Below, in pieces: positions 1 to 12,715 of a stretch of 64,000 nucleotides of DNA (its first letter is position 1; the number at the start of each line of letters is the position of its first letter). Under the pieces are notes generated by a model. That model was given only the letters and a program-made list of their open reading frames with translations, ran no database searches and was not told where the DNA came from. The DNA lies in NCBI GenBank assembly GCA_963514095.1, contig OY741280.1:16763663-16827662 (forward strand), in the 5' to 3' direction. The position numbers and the translations under genes were made by a program. The stretch comes from Eutrigla gurnardus (Eukaryota; Chordata; Actinopteri; Perciformes; Triglidae).

Positions 1-292
1 AGCATGCTAGCATTAGCAGTGTGAGAAGTTTTTGTCCCAACAGCGACAACTTTTTTTTCCCTTTTTTTACCAAAACGAGTCAAACTTAGCGCAAAATAGC
101 TGAACGAGAACATTTTTTAGAAAAGACTTAGCATTCAATACCAGCTTTTCAAAGTTACTTTACACTCAGAATAAATTATTGATTTATTCTATTCAATCTC
201 TCTTTGTTTTCTTTTCTTATGAAAAGGTGAAACAAATGAAATGTACACATTGCAATATATCAACAAATATCACAATAAAAGCCCTTGTATTA

Positions 293-296
<4 letters not shown>

Positions 297-329
<33 letters not shown>

Positions 330-337
330 GTGTGTGT
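297..337. repeat. (TG)n microsatellite
   Basis: About 20 TG units with one CG interruption at 325. The surrounding 1-660 is AT-rich intronic sequence with T and A runs and no other recognisable feature. Confidence 0.97.
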
Positions 338-662
338 CTTCTTTCTGTTATGTCACCACAGGGAACGGACCCTTCGGCTACAACCGCTGCATCTCAGTCA
401 TGTGACACACCTCTGAAGGGCTAACCTGGTCTCATATGACTGAATTTAGGCTCCAAAGCCGGGTGGGGTCACGACGCGCGGGTCAAAGGTCACTCCGGTC
501 CCCACCCTGAAGAACAAAAGGGAGGACTAAGCCTTTCAGCGAGGGGTTGTGGCTTAGATTTAGGCTGGAGGGGGGGGTCATGTTGTCCGTGTCTGTCTGG
601 CTGATTGTGTTCTCAACACGGAGGTTATATGTCAGCGCGTTTGCTTGTGCAGCGGTTGCATA

Positions 663-664
<2 letters not shown>

Positions 665-693
<29 letters not shown>
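665..693. repeat. (TA)n microsatellite
   Basis: An uninterrupted TA run of 29 bases, self-complementary and able to extrude as a cruciform. Confidence 0.97.
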
Positions 694-695
<2 letters not shown>

Positions 696-867
696 TTACT
701 TTATGATGTACAGGTCATGTCTCTGTTTGAGTGCAAAGTGGCGAGAGTTCGCATTTATGTCAAACCACATACGTCTGTGTGTGTCGTTACTGTGGCGATG
801 AACCCAGAAGTGCAAACCCACTGCCCTCGACTGCAGGCTTCCCCCGGAGCGCTGCACTTGGCTGGTC

Positions 868-868
<1 letters not shown>

Positions 869-923
<55 letters not shown>
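869..923. repeat. (GT)n microsatellite
   Basis: About 27 uninterrupted GT units. A purine-rich stretch (about 1030-1090, GAGAGG-type) follows. Confidence 0.97.
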
Positions 924-925
<2 letters not shown>

Positions 926-2574
926 GGGAACAGCTGTTCTCCAGTGCTACATGGGGGAGGTCAGGGGGAGACACGGACGAGCTACAGCTGTGGCCCCGGG
1001 GCTTGTGGGAACTGTGGCTTGAACAACATGGGAGAGAAGGAGGCGGGCGAGAGGGAGGATGAGAGAGGAGCAGAAAGAGAAGAGCTTCGACGACAGAACG
1101 ATATATTTAGTTAATGAAGCTGCAAAGACGAGAAGAGAAAAAGTCATCCGGAGCAACAAAAGCCACAGGGACCAGCGGGCGACATGTTTTGGCCACGAGT
1201 TCATCGCGAAGAGACACGGGACGAGAAGCACAGGGCTCTTTTTTTCCTTCAACAAGCTGATGCAAGATCTATCAACCACAACAAGTTCAGCTCCTGACTA
1301 AAGCCCCTCATGCTCTAGAAGATTTATCACAGTTTTAAGCTCATAAACAAGTTGTCTTTCCTGGTATAGAGCCGTCCCGCCGGCCACGCTCGCAGAGTAA
1401 CTCGAATTAAGACCCTCTGTCGGAGATAATGCCTATTTCGGGACAGCACATAATGTGATAAGTCTGAGAAATCACTTTACAATTTCGCACAGACAATCAT
1501 GAGCTGCGGTTGAGAGCGGAAGGCCCCGCTCCGACGGAGAGAAACTCGCGGCGGTGGAAAGGGGGCTGACAGCGAGAACTAATAAGCCTCGTGCAACGGG
1601 AGAGAAATGGGCTCATCTCTCCGAGGCACCGAGAAAAACTACCGGAGCAGCGCTACACCATTTCCAAGAACAAAAAAAAAAAAAGCCTCATCTATGTTGA
1701 AACCCAACACTAAATCCTTTCTGCTTGACAGATTCGGCAAAAGAATAATATCTGCAGCAAGAATAATATTTGCAGCCTACATTATAGAAGCATATGAAGG
1801 ACTAGACAAAAGAGATGGAGCTGGGCCAGAAGCCAATTTATGTTTCTTTTTTGTGCAACCCTTTAAAAAAAAAAGAGACAAAGTTGTTCAAGGTGCTACT
1901 TAAAACCCTCTCTGAAAACTCCCTCATCCTCTCGCTCGCACGTCTCAATTAAACGCCGCCGATTGCCATCTGTGAGGCGACGGAACCTTAACTCATTAAA
2001 AAGTCTACATAGATGAAAAGAGAAATGAAACAAGGGAGGAAGAGAGAAGTGAAGAGAGTAAAAGAGGCGAGCTCAGAGATGAATGTCAGAGGTGACCTTC
2101 ATGGTGGAAACTTTACACTCTGAGCTTTTCGGTATTAAGTGAACCGACTGTGCTCCGTAGATGACGACAAAAATGCACATTTTTCCTTCACGGTATGTGC
2201 ATGCCATGCAGTTCAGGGGTGAGATTGAATAAATAGTATCCTAGCAACATGCTCCATCAGAGGGGAGACTTCCTGCAACATGTGTTCGCTGTGTAAGTAT
2301 ATACTATACGTGGTGGGGTCACACTCGGGAGAACACACACAGCCAAACAGTCAAATCTACCCAGAGAGGCTTTACTCAGATTCTTTATACCAGAACTCCT
2401 GGCTATTAACTGACAGCAAATCATGTCACATCTCCAATTAGAGCTGCAGCAAACATGTATTTTCATGATAGTGTCACCAACAGTTGATTTTCTCATTAAT
2501 TGATTCATTGTTGGGCCTATATGTGTCAGAGAATAATAAAAAAAAATGACCAAACTGTCCTAATCATACACTAT
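924..2574. other. Intronic segment, no gene seen
   Basis: The segment contains purine-rich runs (1030-1095 and 2018-2075), an A12-type run near 1672-1684 and a moderately CpG-containing patch at 1370-1600. Open frames here are short and have no domain-like composition. I see no element that I can name. Confidence 0.5.
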
Positions 2575-2840
2575 TTGACTCTAAATGGATCATAATTTAC
2601 TAAATAATCATCATGCTGTGTTGAGAAGACTTGAAACTAATAAATTGAGACCATAATCTCAAGTTTACTGAGATAGTAAATCAAGTGAAAAGTAGGGTCA
2701 CTTTCTCATAGACTTCTATGCAATTTTTTGCAAATTTGAGGAGTCGCCCCCTGATGGCCAGCTGAGAGAATGCCAGTTTAAGACACTTCTGTGTTGGCTT
2801 CACATTTCAGACTCGGGGCTTGCGCCTGGTCCAACCTCGT
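2575..2840 (+). mobile_element. Dispersed teleost repeat, family A, copy 1 (partial)
   Basis: The stretch from GACTCTAAATGG at 2577 to the GTTGGCTTCAC motif near 2790 matches, with about 20-25% divergence by eye, the reverse complement of 27060-27250. Shared landmarks in order are TAATTTACTAAAT, CATCATGCTGT, GTTTACTGAG, AAATCAAGTGA, CATAGACTTC and TTGGCTTCAC. The piece GTCGCCCCCTGATGG at about 2745 recurs at 42409. No coding capacity is visible, so it behaves as a short nonautonomous element; the class (MITE or SINE-like) is not settled. Confidence 0.75.
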
Positions 2841-4340
2841 AAGATTTTCATATAAGAATCACAGAAACAAAAATTCTCACAAATAAAAAGCTGGAACCAG
2901 AGAATATCTGGCATTTTCGCTTGAAAAATAACTAAAATCAACGCTCAATCACTAAAATACCAATCAATTGGATATCAAAGATATCCAGTTTCTTACACAT
3001 TCAAACCCTCCATGATTTGGTGCCATTCAGTTTAATTCTGGTATGAAATTGTGCTTTAATAACTGCTTCTGTGGCTGAGCCCCAACAGAGAGTTATGCAA
3101 CAAACACAATCAATAACGTCACGATATGTGATGACTATTAGTTCTGCTGCTTCTGACAAAAAGTCCTCATTTTTCTCACAAACTCCACGACCTTTCAAAT
3201 GCAGAGCGAAGCGCGTGTCCTTTAAACAAAAGCAGTATTCTTATCGAAAGCCCTCTTTTCCAATATCATATGAATGAGGCAAGAACGAACATGAAGAGGC
3301 AGTCCTCGCCGAGAGTCACCGGCTCAACACGTGAAGCTTAACCATACATGCCGGAGTGCGTCGGAGCTGTGGGACATTCCTCCACATTCCTCACTGATTT
3401 CTCATTTCGCAGACATCTCCGAATGATGTCTTACTGTCTGTCTCGGGGTGAATACCCCCCCCCCCCTCGTCTGTCTCCCGGCGACGAGGTGAAGAAAACA
3501 GAGGTGAACATGAACGGGGAAAAAAGAAGAGAGACGAGAAACACTTTGACAGAGACGAATAGGTGCGCCGTGTCCCCAAAAAACCCCTCAAAGATCTTTG
3601 AGGGGAAAAAAAAACGCTCCATTGTCAGTCTTGCCTCGAATCTCAGCTTACACGTGGCATTAACAAGTGTCTCGCAGGGGAAAGAGCACTCCTCTCTCCG
3701 TTTGGATATTGCAGAGACATTTTTAATGCCAGGCATAAATGGAATGAGGGATTAATCGTGTCGAGATACAATCTGGGCACCAGACAAAATATCAGGGTGA
3801 GGCTGATGGAGGCTCCCCCCCTCCCCCCCGCTGAGAAGTGCCATTCTAGCGCATTTCTGCGGTGCAGCAAAGCAGAGAGCCGGCCTCCTCTCCCCGTCCC
3901 TGTAACAGGAGGGATATTGTTGCGACAGAACGGTGACTCCGGTTACCGAGCATTCCTGCCTCCTCGTTTCAAAAGACGGAAAACGTTGGAAAGGTAACGT
4001 GAGGCCGGCGAGGGGGAGAGGACAAATAGGTGCAAAATAACAAGGTGTGGAAAGGAGGGAGAGCGGCGGAGGAGGCGGAAATGTTAGCGGGGTGGACTTT
4101 CTCGAGTTCTGGAAGACGCGTTTTTATTCTGACTAATTATTTCTCTTAATCCTTATTTTGCGCACACTTGCGTTTCCAGAAATGATCTCTCCGCTCCGCG
4201 TGTAATTCCCTCCAATGGGAACGCAGCTTTGCATTGTTAGTCACCCGCTTTCCACTTCCTGGAAGTCGTCACGATCCCACCACTGCTGCTGCATTAGCCA
4301 TCCGCGACAAATGAACCTCCTTCTGGCGAAGGACTCATTT
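2841..4340. other. Intronic segment with a perfect palindrome, no gene
   Basis: AT-rich to about 3300, then a more CpG-containing block (3300-4200) with C and purine runs (C10 near 3457-3467). A 22-bp perfect palindrome lies at 3584-3605. The frames of up to 135 codons (3348-3755, + strand) have no protein-like signature. Confidence 0.5.
3584..3605. repeat. Perfect 22-bp palindrome
   Basis: The half-site CCCCTCAAAGA is followed immediately by its exact reverse complement, with no spacer. It is flanked by A runs on both sides. Its function is unknown. Confidence 0.95.
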
Positions 4341-4365
4341 CACACACACACACACACGCACACGC

Positions 4366-4418
<53 letters not shown>
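4341..4418. repeat. (CA)n microsatellite
   Basis: About 39 CA units with three CG interruptions between 4357 and 4370. Confidence 0.97.
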
Positions 4419-4421
<3 letters not shown>

Positions 4422-6192
4422 GCTAAGCTTTGATACATGTTATAGCTCAGGCATTTTCTCAATGTGCACACACATATGGGGCATATGGGAGTGCTTGTCT
4501 TGCTTTAAAACATTGCATATATTCATTCAGTCTCTTTATCAGGTACGTATGGTCTCTCCTTACACAAAAACGGGGCGGAACCAAATATTTCAAGAGCCGG
4601 GGCACAGTTTAATCCCACAGTAATGGATTTACCTCCGACTGAGAGTCCAATTACCAGAGCTATAAATGCTAATGGCAGTGCTAATCATAACAATAGCGTA
4701 ATGCTTTAAAAGCGCTAGCTAGGACACGGTGCCTGGTTCACTCCGGCAACAGAGCCACGCAATTACAGCTAAACACATAAACCGGGCGGCTCCAGCTGGT
4801 TTAATCTGTTACCACGACAACTCCAGACTCTCTACTCGCGACTTCCTCCCGCCAAAACATGCCTCACAATCTCTCGCCTTCTATTCTTCCTACCGTTCCC
4901 CCGTCTACTTACTTACGCCGTCGTGACCAAGTTAAACAAGCTGTCAACGCAACACTGATTTATAATCTCAGGGTGTGGCTAACGTGTTAGCATCCCATTT
5001 CACACATCCAGCAGATCATTAGCACACGGTGCATTCTTGTTTGATCTGTTGTTTGCATAAAAATGTTAATTAATGCAGCTTTAACGCTACAATCTAATGG
5101 ATGTTCATTATATAAGTCCTTGTTTTGGTCGCTTCTTATGGACGTTATTTTTCCAGCAACGGCCAATCAGTGTATTTTCATTCTGTTACTGCCGTTCTAT
5201 GTGTTTTTCCCCTTACTGGCGGGGTCCGCCTTTCCTGTGCAAGCCTCAGGAAACAGCAATGCGTTTAGCAGTGGTTGCCAGTGGCAAATTTGAGTCACCG
5301 TACATTTTGAATAATTAACATACTGTGTTATCCGTTAACGTGTCCACCCTCCATTTCCTGTTTGTAAGTTTGCAGTTCTTCACCGAAACCCTCAAAAATG
5401 AATCCAGTCACACGTTGGTTTTCTGGACTTTTCCTCTGATTCCCACCACAACTCCATCGATCCTTCCAGCATTGAAGTGTTGGACTGTGGGTCCCGCGAG
5501 TGACACAAACATCATCTTCAATCTGTCTTGAATCTGCTCAGACAGCTGAATCCACTCTCGCATCCAGGGACCGAACGCCACATCACGTCGCATCAGAATG
5601 CAGGAAATAAATATTAAATTATGATTACATTCAATTATTAAAATGGTTATTTCTGGGAGCACATTTTGCCGTTTGTTGAAACCTATTTTTTTTTTAAAAA
5701 TCTTACGTGTGGTTGCTACTGTTGGCAAATGCAGCCAAGAAATGGTTGCCAGTAGCAACCTGGCAAAGCTTACCGTCGATCCCTGAATTACTGGATTGAC
5801 TGCAGAGGTCAAAAAACAGCATGTGCAGTATTAAGGATTAAAACTTTATACGAGGTCAATCAGAAACGGAAAAAACTGATCAAAGACAAACTCACACTCA
5901 CTAAACAGAGAGTCTTTTACCGGCATAAAGCCTCATTTTAAAGTCCTGAATAAGGCTGAATAAAACAGTGTCGGCAGAAGTGATTAGTAGAGTTTTCCTT
6001 AGAGGTTTTGGACATTTTGGAAAAAAGAAATTTATCCTTGAAAAAAACAACCCAGCAATGCAATCCTTAGTTACTAACTGGTCATCAATCTAGCCTGGAT
6101 ATCTCTGGCTCACCTCCCATCATCAATGTTAACTGGGTCATCTGTGGGAGGAGGCATGGTGCTCTCCCGAGACTCACTCACTCTCTCTATCA

Positions 6193-6194
<2 letters not shown>
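4419..6194. other. Intronic segment, possible repeat at 5.26-5.8 kb
   Basis: This is ordinary AT-rich sequence. GGTTGCCAGTGGCAA-like motifs at 5274 and around 5711-5760 resemble each other, and the latter forms an inverted repeat (GGTTGCTACTG at 5711-5721 with its complement at 5750-5760). A related GGTTACCATTGGCAAC motif lies at 41555. This suggests a decayed mobile element, but its ends are not clear. Confidence 0.35.

Positions 6195-6277
<83 letters not shown>
6195..6277. repeat. (CA)n microsatellite
   Basis: About 41 uninterrupted CA units, preceded by a short CT-rich run. Confidence 0.97.
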
Positions 6278-6279
<2 letters not shown>

Positions 6280-8180
6280 TGTAGTAGTAGTTCAAAGAAG
6301 CCCAATAAAACATTTACAACATGGTAAGCCCCCCCCCTTCACTCTGTTTTGCATCTTTCCCTCAGTCTCCCTCCCATGATCCTCTCTGTCAGAGTCCGGA
6401 TTTCTCTCCGAGCCTTGCCCGTCTCATTCTCTGTGACGACCCCGGGTTAAACACATTTAATTAGCGCTCACAAGGATCTGCACGCCCCCTCCTACTGGCA
6501 GCCCCTTGAACCCGGCAGCTCGGGCGCCGATACTGCATGTGGGTTTGTTTGCTTTTACAAGGCCGAGATGGTAGAGAAGCAGGCGATGTCAAAATATCTC
6601 AGGGGCACGCGCGCCCCTTTCCCCGGGCTTTGTAATTACACGGGTCCGGGCCGGAAGCCTCGTGGCGCTGAAAACAAAACGCAGCCACGCGGCGCTGGTG
6701 CGAGGCGAGCAGCTCGCTGCTCTCTCGGCCCCTTCTCCAATTCCTCGCCACTTGCTTTGAAACGTGCTGCTTCTGTCAAGTCTCCGCCGCGCAAGAGACG
6801 GCAACGCTCCTTAAGCAGCGTGGGGTCAGGAGTGTCAATGTATACACAAGCAACATGGTGGTCTTTCATGTTTTTGACAGTGAGAGTGAGCAGTTATCTG
6901 GAGAGGCACATTCAATATGCTTACAGAGAATATTCAAAGAGGCCTTTGGGTGCCCGGCTGCCTGCTAATGAACGGCATGCGGTGCAGGGTGACACCCTAC
7001 TGAGGGCCGTGTGGGGACAGGGGAGCACAATGCAGCAGGTCAGAGCTCCACACAGGTGGGTGTCTGTGGGAACAGAAATCCACAGGAAAAAGAAAAACAA
7101 ACCCCATGAATAGCACCTCCAGTGATTTATCAGACTTGGAATGAGTCCAATGATATCAGGCTGCATTATGGGAATTGTAGGATCCTGCGTTTTTCGTCCG
7201 ATTGACCTGGAAGGACTAAAAGTCGCAATATTTTCATTGTGTTCCTTTGATTTTAATTAAATGGGTTTGAAAACATTTGAAAAAGAATATTAAACAAATT
7301 CAGAGATAGATATCTTACATTTCCAGGTTCACACGTGTTGGGTTTCTGCTTTTTACATGCGTTAATGTTCAAAACGATGTTCAAAAGATTGCCTGGCTGA
7401 ATATACCCTCAGTGTATGTGTATGCCATTTATAACACTGTGTGCCAGGGTCATCCCAGTGAGAATGAGCACTTTTGGGGGACTTCTGATTTTTGAATATG
7501 GTCCTAATAAATTGCGAAATGTGAGCAGCACATGCAAAAAAATTTAATTTGTTTACGGGCGAGAATATATGGAGAAAAAAGTTTCAAATTATAATGAACG
7601 GAGTTTAAATGGAACAGTTAATTCAAGACATTGCAATCCCCCGTGTTCCATGTGATTTATTACAAATTGCACTGGGAAACATCCGAGGAAGTTAGAAATT
7701 ATGGACCGCAAAAAAATAAAGTACTAAAAAACACATGGGACAAGCTCACAGCGGAGATGGAAAGATATTCAGTCCTTGTTGTGGCAAGAAATCTACCAAT
7801 AAACAGAGTATTACAGATAATGAGTGGGAGCGTTTGGTCGGACAGTACAAAAAAATTCCTCTGAGGGTGATCAAGACAATAACAGGAAATTTGGTTCCAA
7901 AAAACCCCCCAAAAAAACAAAAAACAACTGCCACCACCCCCCCAAAAAAACAAAAAAACAGCAGGAGCATTTTGTGCCTTCAAATCAGAATAAAACTTTC
8001 ATGATTTTGCCTTTGCTGGAATACCAGAGCGGCAAAAACAAATCACCCTCACTTGGTTTTGGAAATGAGAAAAGAGCAATTTACCAGACAAGATGAGGGG
8101 AAAATAAAGCCGTGGCACTCTGTTTGAAAGCTGATGCAATCTACCTTGCAATGGAACATCTGGGGAAATAAAAAGGTCAC
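6278..8180. other. Intronic segment, no gene seen
   Basis: A CpG-richer block at 6440-6830 is followed by AT-rich sequence. A low-complexity A/C stretch lies at 7895-7965 (C runs alternating with AAAAAACAAAAAAC). The 181-codon frame at 6568-7113 is Arg- and Ser-rich in a CpG-rich patch and shows no domain; I do not call it a gene. Confidence 0.45.
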
Positions 8181-8460
8181 ACAGATTTATATTTGGATGC
8201 CACAGAGGGAGAAAAATATGCCTCTCCACTCTGCTCCGCACCCACGAGCCAACAATGGCCCCGCTAAGGAGAGCCAAATTAATGTAGCGTTAATGGCAGC
8301 CCACTGCACGGCTAATGGCTGCTGGTTTGGTTTCTGGAAGCAGACACAAACAAATGGTCCTCTGTTGGGCTCGACATACTTTAGCTCTGATGCTGGGAAG
8401 ATGAAAGCAACGCACCCTAATTTTGATGCTGCTAATTTCATCCCATATGCCATGTTTTCG
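8180..8460. promoter_or_regulatory. Candidate conserved noncoding element
   Basis: This is non-repetitive sequence with several TAAT cores (AAATTAATGTAGCGTTAATGG near 8277-8297, GGCTAATGGCTGC near 8310, CTAATTTCATCC near 8432) and balanced base composition, unlike the surrounding drift. Such composition is typical of vertebrate developmental enhancers in long introns. There is no alignment to support this; it is a reading of composition only. Confidence 0.3.
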
Positions 8461-8704
8461 GGTTAGAGGACGGCAGTGGTTCTTTGGAAAGCAACTGTTT
8501 TGTCCTTTATGTTTCCAAAATGTCTTTTCCGGTGACCCAATTCCCAAAAGACCTTATCTGTGAATCAAGAGAAGAGAGAAATTGCGCATAGATTAACATT
8601 CCTAACCATTTTATATCATCTTGGAGAGGCAAACCAGCTATTTAGTGATTTAATTTTATAAATCACAACTATTTAAAAACATATTAGTTGAGTATATTTT
8701 ATAT

Positions 8705-8960
8705 ATTTAGAGTTGGTGTTGGCCAGGAAGTGCAGTTCCACAAATGTCCACTTGAGGCGAGTCAATCCCCATAGACCCCCATGGTAAAAGGCCAAAATTT
8801 ACAGCTGAAATAAACTGCATTTGATTCTAAAGCTCCCAATCATGACAACTAAAGGGTGTTATCAAACCAGCCCATGTAAATCATATTAATATTTAAGGTT
8901 AGACACAATTAATGGGGTGGCTGCTTTGATTGTAAGCTGGCTGGCGTCTCAGGTCACTAG
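8705..8960 (+). mobile_element. Probable short dispersed repeat (fish), unclassified
   Basis: The segment from GTTGGCCAGGAAGTGCAGTT (8716) through CCATAGACCCCCATGG (about 8770-8785) and the TTACAGCTGAAATAAA motif to GGGGTGGCTGCTTTGATTG (about 8915) has the wording of a repeat I recall from many teleost sequences. Its end resembles the GGGCGGGGCTACC/GATTGACAG portion of the 27-kb family A copy, so the two may be related. There is no coding capacity. Confidence 0.5.
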
Positions 8961-11900
8961 CTGTCCGCTAAAATGTTTCATTGAAAAAGCTGCGTAATGT
9001 CTTCCCCTTGCTGCGGTTTTCTTACATTAACCACAACTAAGGTCTACTCATTAAAGCAGAATCCACACTTAGTTTCTCCCGTTCAGAATAATCCATCTTT
9101 GATGTAACATTACCCTTTCCTTTGAGCTGGGGGCAACGCTAGCTTAAAACAAACCGATAAGTGACATTAAAGCCTTGTTTAGCTGTAGGTACACAAACAT
9201 TAGCTGATGGCACCGCCTGCCGTTAATGTCTCTCCTCTCGCCGCGGATCTCATCGGTCTTCTTTATGACTATTTGTGTTGGGGATCCAACTCCCTTGGGG
9301 ACGCTCTCGAGAGCGAGGTGAAAACATACGTGGCAAATATGCAGGAGGGGGATGAGACTATCACCGCGGAGGCTGAGGAGAAAGCCGGGGAACATTTCAG
9401 GCAAATACAGGATTAATTAGGGTGCGTGAAAACACCCGAGGGTGCCCACACGGCCTCGCTTTCTTCCGCCGCTTCGAGAGGCTTAGAGGGCCTTCGCCGC
9501 TATCTCTCCAGCAAAGGCCTTGTAGACAGACTGTGATTAATGCTCGACACTTGCTAGCGGGCCTCTTTTCTGCTTAAGCTCCGCAAGGGGCAAACTGTTA
9601 ACCTGTGATTGAGCTGCGCTGATTCACCTCTTAGAGGTCAAAGGAGGTATTCCACCTCCCAAGCTCCTTGGGCAAGGCAGCGCATCCGCTGATATCAGTC
9701 ATGGGACTCCGGTGGAGTGCTCGCCCCGTCGAAAGCACCATCTGTCGGCTGTCCTTTATAGGATGGAAGGTTCTCCGCTGGCAGTCAGGGAGGTATCGTC
9801 TTACTGGCACCATGGGGGGGGGGATGTGAGTATACGGGAACAGCAGAGGAAATTAATCCGTGTTTCAATATTTGTACACTGCTGCGTGCTGTTGTATATG
9901 GATACCTGAGGAGCCGTATAGGATATTGGCCAATGCTGATTCGGTGTAGCGCAGCCTTGAGTTTATTACAAAGCACCGCGGCATACAGAAATGTGAAATG
10001 AGATGCTTTTTCTTCTTTTTTTTTTAAGACAGCCTGGAGTCCTCGAAGAATATAATGAATAACAAACATTTTAAAAAGGCAAGCAAAATGTAGACTTATT
10101 TATTATTTTTTTGTTTTAATGAAGTGCACCGATTCTTTTAACATCGGGCTTGAATGAATAAATCCTGCATTCAATAAATGACTGAAGTAAAAGTACAAAA
10201 ATCAGCATCAAGTACTCTTAATGTAGAGTGGCCCATTACAGATTAATATATATTATAATATAATAAGTTCAATTACACCGCTGCAGTTAACAGATGGTTC
10301 ACGTGAGGCCATAAAGCAACAAGGGATGTGATTATCGCATATTCCTGTGTATAAAACAGATTACGTAGTAATCCAATTCCATGGCAAATCTATTTGGAAA
10401 TTAATTAAGTCACTTATCAACTTAAGTACGGCTTAAGTGTGATGAGAAGGCACCGAGGGACACCGGTGACCCGCTAGGGGTTAAAAAAAACGACCCGTTA
10501 CGCCGTATGATCAACAGAAAGTCAAGATCTCCCTGACGGTTCTCCAGTGTAGTCACTTTATTTGCTTAATTGAGAACATGCAGTATAAGAGTACGACGGT
10601 GGAGCTCGTTTATCAGTGTGTCCCTTTATGTAAAAGGTTTATAGCTACTTAATTCACCCGCGCCACTTTTACTGTTAGCTCATTTGTTCCCATTTAACGT
10701 TTCAGACCAGCCTGAAATCATATAATAATAATATAAAAAAAAGCTCCCAATTTGTGTCCAACTGCCGTGGGCTCGCATGCCCAGACAGTATCCATGTCCA
10801 CACGCACACACCTGATTCCCTGTGTGTGCCGCGTTTAACAAAGCTCCCAGTCAGCCTTCCCCAGACGCACTTCCAGCGTGACGCGGTGGGTGCCGCCGGT
10901 TTCATGATTCACCGTGTTATGACAACAACACTGACATTTTGGGGGGCTGAACAATGACTTTTGTGTGGACTTGGCGGGAGGATATCTGAAAACCCCAGGT
11001 TGTCCTAAAAACAGTACACAGAATGAGCTCATCTTCGAAGGAGCTTTGAAAGTGAGTAACGCCAGCCTCCTCGGCTATGCTCATTACAGCCGAATTAGGA
11101 CGCACCGTCACGGTAAGCTCCGATAATCAGACTACCTCGGCAGCTCGGCATAATTGGCTCATCACTCAGCCTAAACTCACTGGATGCACATAAACAAAAA
11201 CAAAAGGAAGGGACTCCTGTCATTTCTTCAGCACTTGAAAAAGCAAAAAAAAAGAAGCATTTTCTAAGAGGTTTCTTTCATAATCTTAAACAAGGCAACG
11301 TTGAATCTGGGTCAAAGCGAAACCAGAAAAGAATAAGATGTAGTCATCAAGGAGATTGTTGTACAGCAGCATACTGAAGCATCCCCAGTGGAAAACATTC
11401 CCCTCCGCTGTGTTCAAGAACCGAGGCACTAACCTTCAACTGTGTGTGTGTAAAATTGCTGTCCGCTATTCAAAAGGAAAAATTGTTATTAAAAAAAAAA
11501 GGCGCTTTAATTCAAGTTTCTAGTCCGACTCTAACCTTGTAAAACGACAACAACATTCTGCAGCGGCGGAACCACACAACACAGGAAAAACAGGACGCAC
11601 AAGAGTGGGAGGATGCGATAGAGGCCGGCCGGCTCGGGCCTCTCTGTGCCAGCCTCTCTGAGAAGCTCAGATATCCATCAGGTCTGCCTCTCTCCGTGCT
11701 TGACAGCGGGTCTACAGAGGGTCCTTTTTAAATCAGGCCTCTCCCGCCGCTGGCACGGCTCCAGATAAAAGGCCCACTCTGAGGGGGGGATTCCTCGGCC
11801 CACGGGCCTCCGCTGGGAAACGACTGAGACGGACCACTGATCGCTTTTGTGGGGGGGAAGAGCAGGGCACGGCAGTCAAGGAGACAGACAGACAGAGGGG

Positions 11901-12530
11901 AACTCAACAAGGAATGGGAAGGAGGGTGAAAGGGAAAAAGAGGAGAAAGGTGCATTGCCGCACACACACATACGCAAACAATCTCAGGCAGCGAGACACA
12001 AGCTCGATAGGGGGTCCTGTGGGGACCTATTGGACATTTATTCAATGCGTCCTATAGACATTTGTGCCACGTATCTCAATGAATCGCCTTTCCTCCAGAG
12101 TCGGGACTCACACCGGGGGCCGGGATGTGATTAAGAGCTGCAGCTATGCATTCGGTACTTGGCTCAAGCAAAAAAAATACACCTCAGCATCTGTGACTGG
12201 GCTATCAATGAACTCAAGTGCAAATACGGGAGGTGACTTTCACACCTGTCGTTCAACTCGCTTTTGAGGTTTTGAAGAGAGTTGAAGAGTTATTGGACGT
12301 CTTTTGTGACCCTCATCATGCATAATTAAGACATGGTTTAGTCCGGTTATTGACAGCAAAATCAGCTTTACTTCTCTGTGCCTTATAGGTCTAAATAGGA
12401 AGCCATCAGCTGGTGATGCATCAATCCACTTGGTTTTGATGCAACCTTTTTAAGAGGAAGGGTATCGACCAAACTTGATGCTTCCACAATAATGCAGCTT
12501 CTTCAACAATGTCCTTACCAGGAATTATGA
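8961..12530. other. Intronic segment, no gene seen
   Basis: Mostly non-repetitive. A 14-bp palindrome CGCTCTCGAGAGCG lies near 9302-9315. AT-rich stretches occupy 10080-10300. A balanced-composition, TAAT-containing patch at 11070-11180 could be a conserved element. Polypurine sequence runs from about 11850 to 11960. No open frame has recognisable composition. Confidence 0.45.
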
Positions 12531-12534
12531 AGCC

Positions 12535-12715
12535 CTTTCGTTCCTCCAAAGTCCAAATATGGTCATCTCAATTCACAGGTTGCAAAAATAATTTGGCCAA
12601 AATCCAAGACGACAACGTGCAAAATGACTAACAAAATGCCAATATGTGGCTTCAAAACCACAAACCAATGAGTGGTGTCACAATGACTATGAACACTTCC
12701 TAAATACGGTCTAGG
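12535..12715 (-). mobile_element. Dispersed teleost repeat, family A, copy 2 (partial)
   Basis: It shares with 27411-27540, in the same order and orientation, AGTCCAAATATGGTCA, CAGGTTGCAAAAAT, GGCTTCAAAAC, CCA.TGAGTGGTGTCA (there CCAGTGGGTGACATCA) and ATGACTA...CACTTCCT. Orientation is given relative to copy 1. The other half of the element is missing or too decayed to see. Confidence 0.65.
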
